In this document: in pieces, positions 9,658 through 18,031 of the stretch
Position numbering within the stretch: position 1 is the first letter of the stretch
Layout: each line of letters begins with the position of its first letter
Origin: Fibrobacterota bacterium
GTDB taxonomy: Bacteria; Fibrobacterota; Fibrobacteria; UBA11236
Assembly: GCA_019509785.1 (NCBI GenBank)
Contig: JAEKLQ010000055.1
Location: 1-57,381, forward strand
Direction: 5' to 3'
DNA: 57,381 nucleotides
Made by a program: the position numbers and the translations under genes
The notes under the pieces: model-generated
Databases searched by the model: none
The model's input: the letters and a program-made list of their open reading frames with translations, nothing else
Told to the model about the DNA's origin: nothing

Positions 9658-11787
9658 TTGGGAATCAGGTTCCGCCTTTTCTCGCAATCCATGCCGTTAC
9701 TAGTGCTGTTCCTTCTCCCGGAGCCGGCTCCCGCTCTCGGCATCCTGAACTCCCTGCCTACCGGTTCGCACCCCGTGGCTATCGCCGTGAACCCCGTGAC
9801 GAACCGGGCCTACGTAGCCAATTCGGGAAGCAATACCGTGTCCGTCATCGACAACGCGAGCAGCACGGTCATCGCCACCCTCAACGTCGGCACCGGTCCC
9901 TGCGCGATTGTCGTCGATCCGCTCGGGAACCTCGTGTACGTGGCCAACAAGGGGAGCAATTCGGTTTCCCTCATCGATGGCGCGACGCAGGCGGTGACCT
10001 CCATCGCGGTCGGCCAAGGCCCTTCCGCCATCGTCCTGAACGGGACCACGCGGGAAGCATTCGTGGCGAACACCGCCAGTAACAGCGTATCGCAAATTTC
10101 CGGCGGCATCGTCACCCGGACGATCAGCGTGGGAACCAAGCCGGTGGCGCTGGCGGTGAACGCCTCCATGAACCGGATTTACGCGGCGAATAACGGCAGC
10201 GGGAACGTATCCGTCATCAACGGCTCTTCGGGAACGACCACTTCGGTGGCCGCCGGGGCGGCTCCCGTCGCCATCGGCGTCAACACCGCCACGAATCGGA
10301 TCTACGTCGCCAATTCGTCGGGCCGTAGCCTGACGGTGATCAACGGGACCGATGGAAGCGTAGCGCAGACGGTGCCCCTGGACTCCGCCCCGACGGCTCT
10401 CGCCGTAGACCAGGTCACCAACAAGATTTATGTGGTCGGCAACCCGTTCATCCTGAACGTGATCGATGGCGCGGACTATTCCAAGCTGACCAATTTCGCG
10501 CCTTCCCGTCCGAGCGGGATCGCAATCAATCCGGAGACGAACGTGATCTTCATTGTCAACGAGCAGGGCAACAAGCTCCTCGCGTATGATGGCGCCCGGA
10601 TCAACACCGCCGTGAATGCGGTGACTGAAATCAGGAATCCCCGGGGGGCGGTATACAAGGCCATCGCGATCAATACGGTAACCAACCAGGTGTTCGCCGC
10701 CAATGACAGCGCAGGAGAGGTGGATATCGTGGATGGAAGCGGGTATTGGGAATATTCCGGAGTCCCCTTACCGCCAAGGTCCTTTCACCCGCGGCTGAAT
10801 CCGATCACCGGCAAGCTGTATATCCCGTCGAACCAAGCCCCCGGCGGAATCACCGTCGTGGATGCGGGCACCGGCCGGATCGAGGAAACCCTGGCCACCC
10901 CCGATATCCCCTACGACGTGGGAATCAATCCCGTAACCAACAAGCTCTACGTAGGGTACGAAAGGACGAACAAAGTCCATATCATCGATTTGGCGACGAA
11001 AGCCATGAAGGAAATCGCCTTGCCGATGGCTGTGCCGGAAACGCCATGGTCCCCGGCGTTCACGGTGAATCCGGTAGCCAATAAGATCTACCTGAAGTTG
11101 GAAAATCTTTGGTTGATCGACGGAGTCACGGATTCGGTTACGCGGGTGGGCTACGATTCGCCGATCCTGAACCCGACGACGGACAAGATCTACTTGTCCA
11201 GCTCCGGCCCATATCCGGAAGTGGGAATCATGGACGGGATTTCCCATAAGCTGTTGAAGCAAAATGCCGCCCAGGGATTCGGCGTCACCCTCAATCCGGT
11301 TACGAACGAGGTTTACATCAACAACTCGACAACCGATCTCAACGGAAAGGGCTGGGTGGACCTTATGGATGGGTTTACCGATAAGGTGGATCCCATCCCC
11401 GGGCTGTCGAACCTCAGCCGGGGCTATCTGGTCTCGCTTACCCCGAACATCGCCACGAACAAGCTGTCCAAAGCTCGCTCGCCTGGTCCGGCTACCCGAT
11501 CGTCAATCCCATCGACAACAGCCTGCACGGGACCGATGGGAGCAACCTCTATTCGACACGGGACTGGACGAAGTTGGAAACGGGCTTCCGGATCCATATC
11601 GATCCCATGGCGAATCATGCGACCTTCCTCGCCCGTCCCGTTCTCACGGGATCCGCCGCGGATCGACCCGCGGGAAGCCACGCCGGGATCGCAGGGGTCT
11701 TCCACCAGATGCATACCTCCCAAGGGAAGTGGACCGCGGCGAACCTTTCGGGAGGAACCGGAATGGACTCGGTCTCCTGGACGTTGA
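9658..11787 (+). CDS. YVTN beta-propeller surface protein, N-terminal part (frameshifted)
   Basis: A TTG start at 9658 is chosen because a perfect AAGGAGG lies six bases upstream. A signal peptide (residues ~1-25) is followed by about a dozen YVTN/NHL-like blades of the form NPVTNRxYVAN-x-SVID, typical of surface-layer-type propellers. The homologous sequence stops near 11472. The last ~105 residues in this frame are Arg/Pro/Ser-rich and look like out-of-frame reading. In the -1 frame, coding-quality sequence (SLAWSGYPIVNP) begins right at that point and runs into the Fn3 protein below. I therefore read 9658-13616 as one gene with a 1-nt deletion near 11470, either real or an assembly error. 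Confidence 0.75.
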   Translation: MGIRFRLFSQSMPLLVLFLLPEPAPALGILNSLPTGSHPVAIAVNPVTNRAYVANSGSNTVSVIDNASSTVIATLNVGTGPCAIVVDPLGNLVYVANKGSNSVSLIDGATQAVTSIAVGQGPSAIVLNGTTREAFVANTASNSVSQISGGIVTRTISVGTKPVALAVNASMNRIYAANNGSGNVSVINGSSGTTTSVAAGAAPVAIGVNTATNRIYVANSSGRSLTVINGTDGSVAQTVPLDSAPTALAVDQVTNKIYVVGNPFILNVIDGADYSKLTNFAPSRPSGIAINPETNVIFIVNEQGNKLLAYDGARINTAVNAVTEIRNPRGAVYKAIAINTVTNQVFAANDSAGEVDIVDGSGYWEYSGVPLPPRSFHPRLNPITGKLYIPSNQAPGGITVVDAGTGRIEETLATPDIPYDVGINPVTNKLYVGYERTNKVHIIDLATKAMKEIALPMAVPETPWSPAFTVNPVANKIYLKLENLWLIDGVTDSVTRVGYDSPILNPTTDKIYLSSSGPYPEVGIMDGISHKLLKQNAAQGFGVTLNPVTNEVYINNSTTDLNGKGWVDLMDGFTDKVDPIPGLSNLSRGYLVSLTPNIATNKLSKARSPGPATRSSIPSTTACTGPMGATSIRHGTGRSWKRASGSISIPWRIMRPSSPVPFSRDPPRIDPREATPGSQGSSTRCIPPKGSGPRRTFREEPEWTRSPGR

Positions 11788-13616
11788 ACTGGGGTCCGGA
11801 TTCCCTCCGGTTCGGCTTGAACTACATCTGCCTTGCCGCCCTGGATTCCAACGGAGCGTCGGCCACCGCGATCTATCCCATCTACCGGATCAAGGAACTG
11901 CCCCCGCCGCCCGGCATTCCCTCGCTCACCGCGCCGACCGACAATGCCAAGGATATCCAAAGGTATTCCCTGCTTTCGTGGACAAAGGTGGACGGGGCAG
12001 CCTCTTATGAGCTGCGCATCGCTGCCGCTCCCGATTTCACGAAGGACCTCACCATCCGTTCCGGCCTCACCGCTCCCTTCGATACCCTGAATTTTTCCAA
12101 TTACTCCACTTTCTATTACTGGAAGGTGCGCGCCCTGAATCAAGGGGGATTCGGGGAATGGTCGCAGGTGCGGCATTACACCACGGTCATCGCTCCCCCG
12201 GGTTACCCGGTGAAGATACAGCCCGCCGATCGCACGATTGACGTTCCCGCACCGACCCACGTGGTATGGTATGCGCTACCCACCGCGACCGGTTATGAAG
12301 TGGAGTTGGATACCAGCTCCGACTTTAAGTCCGCGCTGCGGGTGGATACCCTTGTCAGCGACAGTCTCTGCAACCTGCCCGGCCTGAAGGGCGGACAGAA
12401 ATACTACTGGCATGTTCGAGGGCAGAATCCCACGGGCTGGGGCGTGTGGAGCGCGAGTTGGGAGTTCACCGTCGTTCCCGCGGAGCCGGAGATCCCCCAG
12501 TTGACCGAGCCTGCGGCCGGGGCCGCGGATCAGCCTGTCTGGGCCAAGTTGAAGTGGAGGAAAAGCGCCCGCGCCGTCAGCTATCGGGTCCAGGTCGCGA
12601 CCGATGCCGCTTTCGCGAACCTGGCCATGGACGATTCCGCCGTCGCCGATTCCGCCAAGGAATCCGACTTGCAACGGTCCACAGTCTACCTCTGGCGCGT
12701 GCGCGCCAAGAATGGAGGCGGCATCAGCGGATGGTCCCAGGTCCGATCGTTCACGACGACCTCGGAGGAAGCGCCCTTGGCGCCGGAACTCCTAACGCCC
12801 TTGGACGGCGCCGTGGCATGGCCCTATCCCGCCGCGTTCTCCTGGAGCCCGGTGGCTACGGCGGTCACCTACCACGTCCAGGCCTCGACGGACAGCGGCT
12901 TCGCGAAGGTCGCCGATCAGGATTCCCTCACGTCCCTTACTAGCGCGCATCTGTTCGGGCTCGCGTATACCACCCAGCACTACTGGCGGGCGCGGGCGAA
13001 GGGGAAAGGCGGGGCCGGCGCCTGGAGCGGGATCCGGAAGTTTACGACAGGCATCGCGCCGCCGCCGTATCCGCAACTGCTATCCCCCGCGAATGGCGCC
13101 GCCGACCAGGCCAGCCCCCTGGCGCTCAAGTGGGCCAAGGGCAGAAACAGCGCCACCTACGACGTGGAAGTCGCCGTCGATTCCCTCTTCGATGTCCTGC
13201 TGCGTAGCGATTCGCTCCTTTTCGATACCACCCTCACGATGGATACCTTCAAGGCCCAAACGCCTTATTTCTGGAGAGCGCGCGGCGCGAATGCGGGAGG
13301 AACGGGAACCTGGTCGCCATATTGGAAATTCACGATCGGCGCCAGCGTATCGATACCCGAAACCTACTCGGTCAACCGCTCCGGTCCCTTCCGGTCCGGC
13401 GGCGAATTACGCTATGCCTTGCCCAAAGCGGGTTTCGTCTCCATCAACTACTACGACCTGCACGGCAAGCAAGTCGCCTCCTTCGTGAACAGGATCCAGG
13501 GCCCCGGATATTACGCGCTGTCCGTCGGCGAGGCGTTGCGCCGCCAGGGAGCGTTGATCCAGATTTTCAGGGCGGGGGATTTCCTGAGCCGCGACAAGGT
13601 AGTCCTGTTCCGATGA
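11574..13616 (+). CDS. Fibronectin-III-repeat surface protein, C-terminal part with sorting domain (frameshifted)
   Basis: The frame is open and looks coding from about 11463, so the TTG at 11574 is only the first formal start. After ~100 residues there are five Fn3-like modules of about 95 residues. Each begins with P-LxxPxxGA, has a central xxYxVQVATDxxF strand and ends with YWRVRAxNxGGxGxWSxxxxFTT. The final ~75 residues (LRYALPKAGFVSINYYD, then LHGKQVASF and a C-terminal DKVVLFR) form the sorting-type tail shared with three other proteins here. Together with the upstream propeller it would be a ~1,319-residue exported adhesin or binding protein. It has no ribosome-binding site or signal peptide of its own, which supports the frameshift view. 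Confidence 0.75.
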   Translation: METGFRIHIDPMANHATFLARPVLTGSAADRPAGSHAGIAGVFHQMHTSQGKWTAANLSGGTGMDSVSWTLNWGPDSLRFGLNYICLAALDSNGASATAIYPIYRIKELPPPPGIPSLTAPTDNAKDIQRYSLLSWTKVDGAASYELRIAAAPDFTKDLTIRSGLTAPFDTLNFSNYSTFYYWKVRALNQGGFGEWSQVRHYTTVIAPPGYPVKIQPADRTIDVPAPTHVVWYALPTATGYEVELDTSSDFKSALRVDTLVSDSLCNLPGLKGGQKYYWHVRGQNPTGWGVWSASWEFTVVPAEPEIPQLTEPAAGAADQPVWAKLKWRKSARAVSYRVQVATDAAFANLAMDDSAVADSAKESDLQRSTVYLWRVRAKNGGGISGWSQVRSFTTTSEEAPLAPELLTPLDGAVAWPYPAAFSWSPVATAVTYHVQASTDSGFAKVADQDSLTSLTSAHLFGLAYTTQHYWRARAKGKGGAGAWSGIRKFTTGIAPPPYPQLLSPANGAADQASPLALKWAKGRNSATYDVEVAVDSLFDVLLRSDSLLFDTTLTMDTFKAQTPYFWRARGANAGGTGTWSPYWKFTIGASVSIPETYSVNRSGPFRSGGELRYALPKAGFVSINYYDLHGKQVASFVNRIQGPGYYALSVGEALRRQGALIQIFRAGDFLSRDKVVLFR

Positions 13617-13705
13617 GAGGGTAGGCAAGCGAGGCTTCTTAGCGCGTTCGGCCTGCTGGCGGGAACGGCCACGCTGGGGATGCCATTCGGGATGCGGAGG
13701 GATCC

Positions 13706-14704
13706 TCAAACGGATGGCAGGGACGGCGTTCCCGATGATTCCGCAGGGAAATCCGCCGGGGTATGTTCGTTCAGGCGGTTCAGGTCCAAGGTGGTCGCCC
13801 CGCTATCCGAGCGCCCGAATATGAAGGCGAACTTCGCCCCGAAAACGATTTCATCGAAGCGGTAGGAATAACGAACGTACACGGTCTGGCCGAAAGCATC
13901 GTCGAAGGCTTTGATGTGGACGAAAAACTCGCCGTCCCCGGTCCGGAAATCCTCCGAGGTCATGCCCCAAAGCGGACTCGCCTCGTCGATGGGATGCACT
14001 ATGGTCCAGCTTAACGGGAAGAACTGGATCCGCTTGCGTTCCAGGGGCAGCTCCAGGAATTTACGGTTCCCGCTGCGGGGATCGACCCAGGAGAGGGAAA
14101 CCTCCGCTTCCGTCTCGATGAGTTGATTGTTGCGCGCGTTGGCGAAGCGGAACATGAAGGCGGTGCCGCCGCGATAGGGGGAGATCAAGGCGGACTGGCT
14201 GAATAGCAGCCGGCTGCGCGCCCGGGCGAAGCGCGAATACAGGAGGCCCGTGGCCAAGGCGAAGCCCATCAATCCCGCCAAAGACTCCAAGGCGGCGACC
14301 ATGCTGGTCATCACCCCTGCGGGGCTGATGCGCCCGTAGCCCACCGTCGTCAAGGTTTGCGCGCTGAAGAAGAAAGCGTCGCTGAAACCGTCGGCGGCGC
14401 TCTCGCCCGTGTGGCCCACCAGATGCTCTACGCCAATAGCCATATACACCAGGGAGAAGGCGGTATTAACGGCCAAGTACCCGCACAATACGACCAGGAT
14501 GAAGGCGGGCCAGCTAATGCTGGTGAGCAGATGGTAGAAGTTGAGCGCGACGTGGAGGGGCACGCCGCTGCGCTCGACGTTGAAGGATCCGTCATGGTTG
14601 AGAAGGCGGGCGTTCCGCGTGGGTATCTTGGCGCCGAACCCCAGATCGTTGAATTCCTGGCCGGTCGTAAGCCTATCCTGGGTTTCCTCTTTGGCTGCTG
14701 CCAT
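13706..14704 (-). CDS. Inward-rectifier K+ channel, KirBac type
   Basis: 332 residues, matching the bacterial Kir family. Two transmembrane helices (about residues 60-85 and 130-155) flank a pore loop with the selectivity filter TVGYG (TLTTVGYGRISP). The C-terminal half is the cytoplasmic immunoglobulin-like Kir domain (FRFANARNNQLIETEAEVSLSW, WTIVHPIDEASPLWG). N-terminal residues RNARLLNHDGSFNVER match the slide-helix region. It would carry K+ across the inner membrane and is gated by lipids or ligands in known members. The start has AAGGGG upstream, and a sigma54-type -24/-12 element lies 31-45 bp upstream, so its expression is probably tied to the stress regulon described here. Confidence 0.93.
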   Translation of the reverse strand: MAAAKEETQDRLTTGQEFNDLGFGAKIPTRNARLLNHDGSFNVERSGVPLHVALNFYHLLTSISWPAFILVVLCGYLAVNTAFSLVYMAIGVEHLVGHTGESAADGFSDAFFFSAQTLTTVGYGRISPAGVMTSMVAALESLAGLMGFALATGLLYSRFARARSRLLFSQSALISPYRGGTAFMFRFANARNNQLIETEAEVSLSWVDPRSGNRKFLELPLERKRIQFFPLSWTIVHPIDEASPLWGMTSEDFRTGDGEFFVHIKAFDDAFGQTVYVRYSYRFDEIVFGAKFAFIFGRSDSGATTLDLNRLNEHTPADFPAESSGTPSLPSV

Positions 14705-14734
14705 TACATCCCCTTCCCTAACCGGCTAAACTTA

Positions 14735-14749
14735 GCAATGGCTGTGCGA
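14735..14749 (-). promoter_or_regulatory. Candidate sigma54 promoter of the Kir channel gene
   Basis: Reading the minus strand: TCGCAC-N5-TTGCT. The invariant -12 GC is present; at -24 the second G is kept and the first is C. The predicted start is near 14723, leaving a 19-nt leader that contains the ribosome-binding site. No clear upstream palindrome was found for this one. Confidence 0.5.
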
Positions 14750-14787
14750 ACCCCCGAATAAGTTCTTCATTTGGATTCGAACGCGCA

Positions 14788-14976
14788 ATGCCGGAGGAAG
14801 CTTTGATCCAGGAAATGAAAACCGACCCGGAAATCCTTTCCACTTTCGGGACCCTGCATGAGCTGTGGCCGCACTTGCGCGAGGTGGAGTTCCTCGCGAC
14901 GGTGCGCCGCATGCAAGAGACCGATGGGCGCGAGCGTTTCGGTATCGTTTGCCACCACTTTATGAGGTCCATATGA
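14788..14976 (+). CDS. Small ORF resembling the N-terminus of a GNAT acetyltransferase (possible remnant)
   Basis: 62 residues. The segment ILSTFGTLHELWPHLREVEF followed by LATVRRMQ resembles, from memory, the first ~45 residues of one GNAT subfamily (pattern ATFPVMRELRPHL-EEF-xRVRRMQ). Those proteins continue for another ~100 residues, so this looks like a truncated fragment. Its stop overlaps the start of the complete GNAT gene downstream (ATGA), so it may still be translated and coupled to it. It diverges from the Kir channel gene. It could be a pseudogene remnant or a functional small leader ORF; codon use alone does not decide this. Confidence 0.4.
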   Translation: MPEEALIQEMKTDPEILSTFGTLHELWPHLREVEFLATVRRMQETDGRERFGIVCHHFMRSI

Positions 14977-15416
14977 CGGAAATCCGTCCGGCAGGGCCTG
15001 GTGATCTGGAGGCCCTGGTTCCCCTCTTCGATGCCTATCGCGTTTTCTACGAAGGCCCGTCCGATCGGGACGCCGGCCGCCGCTTCCTGGGCGCCCGACT
15101 CTCCTCCGGCGATTCGCGCATCTTCCTTGGCCTCAAAGACGGGCGCGCCATCGGTTTCATCCAATTGTATCCGTCCTTCTCTTCGGTTTCGATGCGGCGC
15201 CTGTGGATCTTGAACGATCTCTACGTGCACCCGGAAGCGCGCCGGTCCGGAACGGCGAAAGCGCTGATGGCAGCCGCGGAAGGCTTCGCCCGGGCCGACG
15301 GGGCAAAGGGCTTGGCTCTCGCGACCCAGATCGGAAACCGTACGGCCCAGGAACTCTACGCCAAGATGGGATATCGCAAAGAAGAGGCGTTCTACCATTA
15401 TTCCCTAACCTTCTGA
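14973..15416 (+). CDS. GNAT-family N-acetyltransferase
   Basis: 147 residues, the usual length for a single-domain GNAT enzyme. The acetyl-CoA-binding signature is seen as LNDLYVHPEARRSGTAKAL (motif A: V-x-P-x-R-x-x-G-x-A), followed by ALATQIGNRTAQELYAKMGY, the typical C-terminal N-x-xAxxLYxKxGY. N-terminal TEIRPAGPGDLEALVPLF matches the family start. The ATG at 14973 has GAGG six bases upstream. It transfers an acetyl group from acetyl-CoA to an amine; the substrate cannot be predicted. It is coupled to the small GNAT-like ORF just upstream by a four-base overlap. Confidence 0.88.
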   Translation: MTEIRPAGPGDLEALVPLFDAYRVFYEGPSDRDAGRRFLGARLSSGDSRIFLGLKDGRAIGFIQLYPSFSSVSMRRLWILNDLYVHPEARRSGTAKALMAAAEGFARADGAKGLALATQIGNRTAQELYAKMGYRKEEAFYHYSLTF

Positions 15417-15439
15417 ACGATCATGCGAACGGGGCCCGG

Positions 15440-15452
15440 CTGCCAATTCGGC
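15440..15452 (+). promoter_or_regulatory. Half-site of the shared palindrome
   Basis: CTGCCAA followed three bases later by GGC matches the right half of the ~31-bp palindrome (CTGnCAA, 3 nt, GGC) at every fixed position. No left half is visible. It lies about 84 bp upstream of the sigma54 element at 15536. Confidence 0.4.
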
Positions 15453-15535
15453 AAGCCTCCGCGCCTTTCCGGCCCGGTCGTTCCCGTACCGCCCCGGATT
15501 CCGGCCTGAGTCACCCGAATTCCCCGCATTCCCCG

Positions 15536-15551
15536 CGGCACGCTTGTTGCA
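15536..15551 (+). promoter_or_regulatory. Sigma54 promoter of the GyrI-like lipoprotein gene
   Basis: CGGCAC-N5-TTGCA, a near-perfect -24/-12 element with both invariant dinucleotides at the right spacing. The predicted start is near 15562, giving a leader of about 22 nt before the GTG at 15584. Confidence 0.65.
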
Positions 15552-15583
15552 TTAAGGAATAGGGAGTCCGAACGGAGGTGGCC

Positions 15584-16204
15584 GTGCGTTTGATCCTGAT
15601 CCTGACCTTGCTGTTGGCGCCGCTGGGCCTCTCTTGCGCCGAGCCTAGCTTAGGCCATTCGACCGATTCCCCCGCGACCTTCCCGACGGTCCGCGTCGAA
15701 AAGAATCAGCGCATGCTGGTGGTTGTCGCGAAAGGGGATCCTGACCGTAACGGCGACTCCGCGGTGCGGTCCTTGCTCCGGCATTTCTTCCGCGGCGCCG
15801 GCGAAGCGGAGAAGAACGCTTCCGTGCGTCCGCGCGTCCGCTGGGCGCTGCGGTCGCCCTCCATCCCCCGTTCGTCCTGGATAGCGACTTATGCGCTGCC
15901 CGTCTCGGAAAACTTTCCCGAGCCTCCCCGCGGCCCTGCTTCCGTGGTTACCTGGCAATACGGCCTGATCGTAGAAGCCGCTTACTCCGGGCCGTATGCC
16001 AACGCCCAGCCCTCCATCGATTCCCTGAAAGCCTATGCCGCGCGTTCAGGCTTCGCGCTCGTCGGCGGGTTGGAAGAGGAATTCGAACGCGGCCGCGGGA
16101 CGCTTTACCAAGGCCATCCTGAAGCCTACCATACGATTCTCAGGTACCGCATCCACGAGGGGCGCGGAAGCAACGTTGACGAAGCCCCCTTGTCCTCGAA
16201 TTAG
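15584..16204 (+). CDS. GyrI-like (effector-binding) domain lipoprotein
   Basis: 206 residues. The GTG at 15584 is chosen because GGAGG sits five bases upstream and it directly starts the signal (MRLILILTLLL). The signal ends in LGLSC, a plausible lipobox, so the protein is probably an envelope lipoprotein. The C-terminal ~40 residues, with LEEEFERGRGTLYQG then PEAYHTILRYRI, match the end of GyrI-like/SOUL-type small-molecule or haem-binding domains (E-Y-x-GPG-x-Y-x-T-RYPV). These domains are normally cytoplasmic, so an exported copy is unusual. A sigma54 element lies 33-48 bp upstream. The ligand is unknown. Confidence 0.6.
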   Translation: MRLILILTLLLAPLGLSCAEPSLGHSTDSPATFPTVRVEKNQRMLVVVAKGDPDRNGDSAVRSLLRHFFRGAGEAEKNASVRPRVRWALRSPSIPRSSWIATYALPVSENFPEPPRGPASVVTWQYGLIVEAAYSGPYANAQPSIDSLKAYAARSGFALVGGLEEEFERGRGTLYQGHPEAYHTILRYRIHEGRGSNVDEAPLSSN

Positions 16205-16221
16205 GACAAGACGGCCAGCTG

Positions 16222-16462
16222 GACCCGCTACCATTATCGTGATCTCATCCGTCCATGCCATAAGATGGTTCCGCCGTAAATAGCCCTCGGCTTCCCGAAT
16301 CGACGGATCGATGTAATCGAATGTCCTCTCCGCCCATATGCCGATGTCGTGATAACAGGCGGCGATCAAAATCTTGCGCTTGGCGATCTCATCGCATGGA
16401 TGCAGGAGGAAGCAAAATCCGGCAACCCGGATCGCGCGGGGCCGCGAATCCGACGTGGCCAC
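16222..16462 (-). pseudogene. HD-domain hydrolase fragment (truncated remnant)
   Basis: On the minus strand a short frame encodes ILIAACYHDIGIW, then TFDYIDPSIREAEGYLRRN and WTDEITIMV. From memory this matches the core of HD-domain metal-dependent phosphohydrolases (AACYHDLGIWT, then PSIxxAxxYL, then W-xEI-xMI-xxHH). The similarity stops at about 16230, before the expected HHK motif, and the frame then runs into the antisense of the neighbouring GyrI-like gene. The N-terminal part also looks degraded. It sits directly downstream of the sigma54-activator gene. I read it as the remains of a gene that lost both ends, not a working enzyme. Confidence 0.45.
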
Positions 16463-16467
16463 CGTCC

Positions 16468-17844
16468 TTATTCCGAAACGGGCGCTTCCGCGGCGGCTTC
16501 GGCGCCGGCGATGGCTTCCAGCTTCCGATAGATGGTACGGATGCTGATTCCGAGCTCATCCGCCGTCTTGGCCTTGTCCCCGTGATTCTTCTTCAGCGAA
16601 TTGCGGATGACCATCATTTCGATCTCATCCATGGTCATCCCGCTGCCGATGCTCACCTGCATGCCGGCGCCTCCGCCGTTGGAAAGCTCGTCGGGAAGAT
16701 CCTCGGGGGTGATCTGATGCCCCAGGCATAGGATCACGGCGCGCTCGATGGCATTCTCCACCTCGCGCACGTTGCCCGGCCAGGAGTAATTCTCCATGAT
16801 GCGCAGCGCGTCCGCGTTGATGGAGAGGTTCTGCTTCTTGTTCTTCTTGCAGTACTTGGTGATGAAGTACGAGATCAAGGAATGCAAATCCTCGGGCCGC
16901 GCCCGCAAGGGGGGGATCTGCAAGGGGATGACGTTGAGGCGGTAGAACAGGTCTTCGCGGAACAGGCCCAGCTCCACCTGCTTGCGCAGATTCTTGTTGG
17001 TGGCGGCGATGATGCGCACGTCCACCTTCTGGGTGGTGCCGCCCACGGGCGTGGCATCGCCTTCTTGCAGGATACGCAGCAACTTGGGTTGCACCGCCAA
17101 AGGCATCTCGCCGATTTCGTCCAGGAAAATGGAGCCGCCGTTGGCCTCCTGGAAACGGCCCTTCTTATCCTGGTAGGCCCCGGTGAAGGCGCCCTTCTTG
17201 TATCCGAAGAGCTCGGCTTCGAGGAGGTTTTCGGGAATGGCCGCGCAGTTGACCGTGATGAACGGGCGATGGGCCCGCGACGAGTTGGAGAAGATGTAAT
17301 GGGCTAGCACTTCCTTGCCTGTGCCGGACTCGCCCAGGATCAGGATGGTCGCATCGCTGGCGGCGGCCTGGCCGGCGCGCTCGATCAGGGACTTGAAGGC
17401 GCGGTTCTTGCCCCACTCGAAATTGGGCGATTGGTTGAGGCGCAGTTTTTCCTTGAGCAGGAAATTCTCTTCCAGGAGGGCCGTCTTCTCGAAAGCGCGG
17501 TTCACTACCGCGATGATCTCCTGCTTGTTGAAAGGCTTGGGGATGAAATCGTAGGCGCCCTTCTTCATGGCAGTCACGGCATCGTCGATGGTGCCGTGGC
17601 CGGTGATCATGATGATCTGGATGTTGCCGTTGAACTCCTTCACCTTCTCCATGAACTCGAGGCCGTCCATCTTGGGCATCTTCAGATCGGTGATCACCAC
17701 CTGGGGCACATGCTCCTTGATCAGCTCTACGGCCTTTTCGGGCTCCTGGCTGCTGATCAGCTCCATGTCCAAGCCGTTCAACGCGCGACCTAGGGAGTCG
17801 ATGATGTTCTTTTCGTCGTCCAAGATGAGCAATTTTTTCTTCAT
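16468..17844 (-). CDS. NtrC-family sigma54-dependent response regulator
   Basis: 458 residues from the ATG at 17844, which has AAGGA seven bases upstream; longer starts lack a ribosome-binding site. Domains in order: receiver (residues 1-120) with the acidic pair D9/D10, phospho-acceptor D53 (VVITDLKMP) and K103 (IPKPF); AAA+ domain (140-380) with Walker A GESGTGKE (171-178), the sigma54-contact loop GAFTGA (218-223) and Walker B SIFLDEIGE; C-terminal Fis-type helix-turn-helix (DKAKTADELGISIRTIYRKL). All parts needed for phosphorylation-controlled activation of sigma54 promoters are intact. It diverges from the PAS histidine kinase gene, its likely partner. It is the best candidate to bind the palindromes described here. 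Confidence 0.93.
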   Translation of the reverse strand: MKKKLLILDDEKNIIDSLGRALNGLDMELISSQEPEKAVELIKEHVPQVVITDLKMPKMDGLEFMEKVKEFNGNIQIIMITGHGTIDDAVTAMKKGAYDFIPKPFNKQEIIAVVNRAFEKTALLEENFLLKEKLRLNQSPNFEWGKNRAFKSLIERAGQAAASDATILILGESGTGKEVLAHYIFSNSSRAHRPFITVNCAAIPENLLEAELFGYKKGAFTGAYQDKKGRFQEANGGSIFLDEIGEMPLAVQPKLLRILQEGDATPVGGTTQKVDVRIIAATNKNLRKQVELGLFREDLFYRLNVIPLQIPPLRARPEDLHSLISYFITKYCKKNKKQNLSINADALRIMENYSWPGNVREVENAIERAVILCLGHQITPEDLPDELSNGGGAGMQVSIGSGMTMDEIEMMVIRNSLKKNHGDKAKTADELGISIRTIYRKLEAIAGAEAAAEAPVSE

Positions 17845-17971
17845 GCCGAATTCCTTAGTAGCAATGCCCGGACCAATCTTCTCGCTGGGGATAGCGGCCC
17901 CAGGGCCTTCGAAATTCATCATAAGGTTAGAAAGTCTTCACTTTACGGGATTCTGACCCGGATTGGTTTTT

Positions 17972-17984
17972 GCCATAATGGCAG
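17972..17984 (+). promoter_or_regulatory. Left half-site of the shared palindrome between the two-component genes
   Basis: GCC, three bases, then ATGGCAG matches the left half (GCC-N3-TTGnCAG) with one difference. The right half is poor. It lies in the divergent region between the activator and kinase genes and could mediate autoregulation. The same stretch is also the 13-bp palindrome TGCCATAATGGCA. Confidence 0.35.
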
Positions 17985-18031
17985 ATTCCGTGACTTCATG
18001 TCCGGGGGAATCATTGGGTAGATTAGCAATC

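Noticed and set aside
11465-11475. Programmed -1 ribosomal frameshift in the propeller-Fn3 gene
   Set aside because: The bases around the A-run do not form an X-XXY-YYZ slippery heptamer in the zero frame, and I see no strong downstream structure.
17861-17875. Sigma54-like element (TGGTCC-N5-TTGCT, minus strand) upstream of the NtrC-type regulator
   Set aside because: Spacing is right but -24 has two mismatches, and the predicted start would lie downstream of the good ribosome-binding site at 17852-17857.
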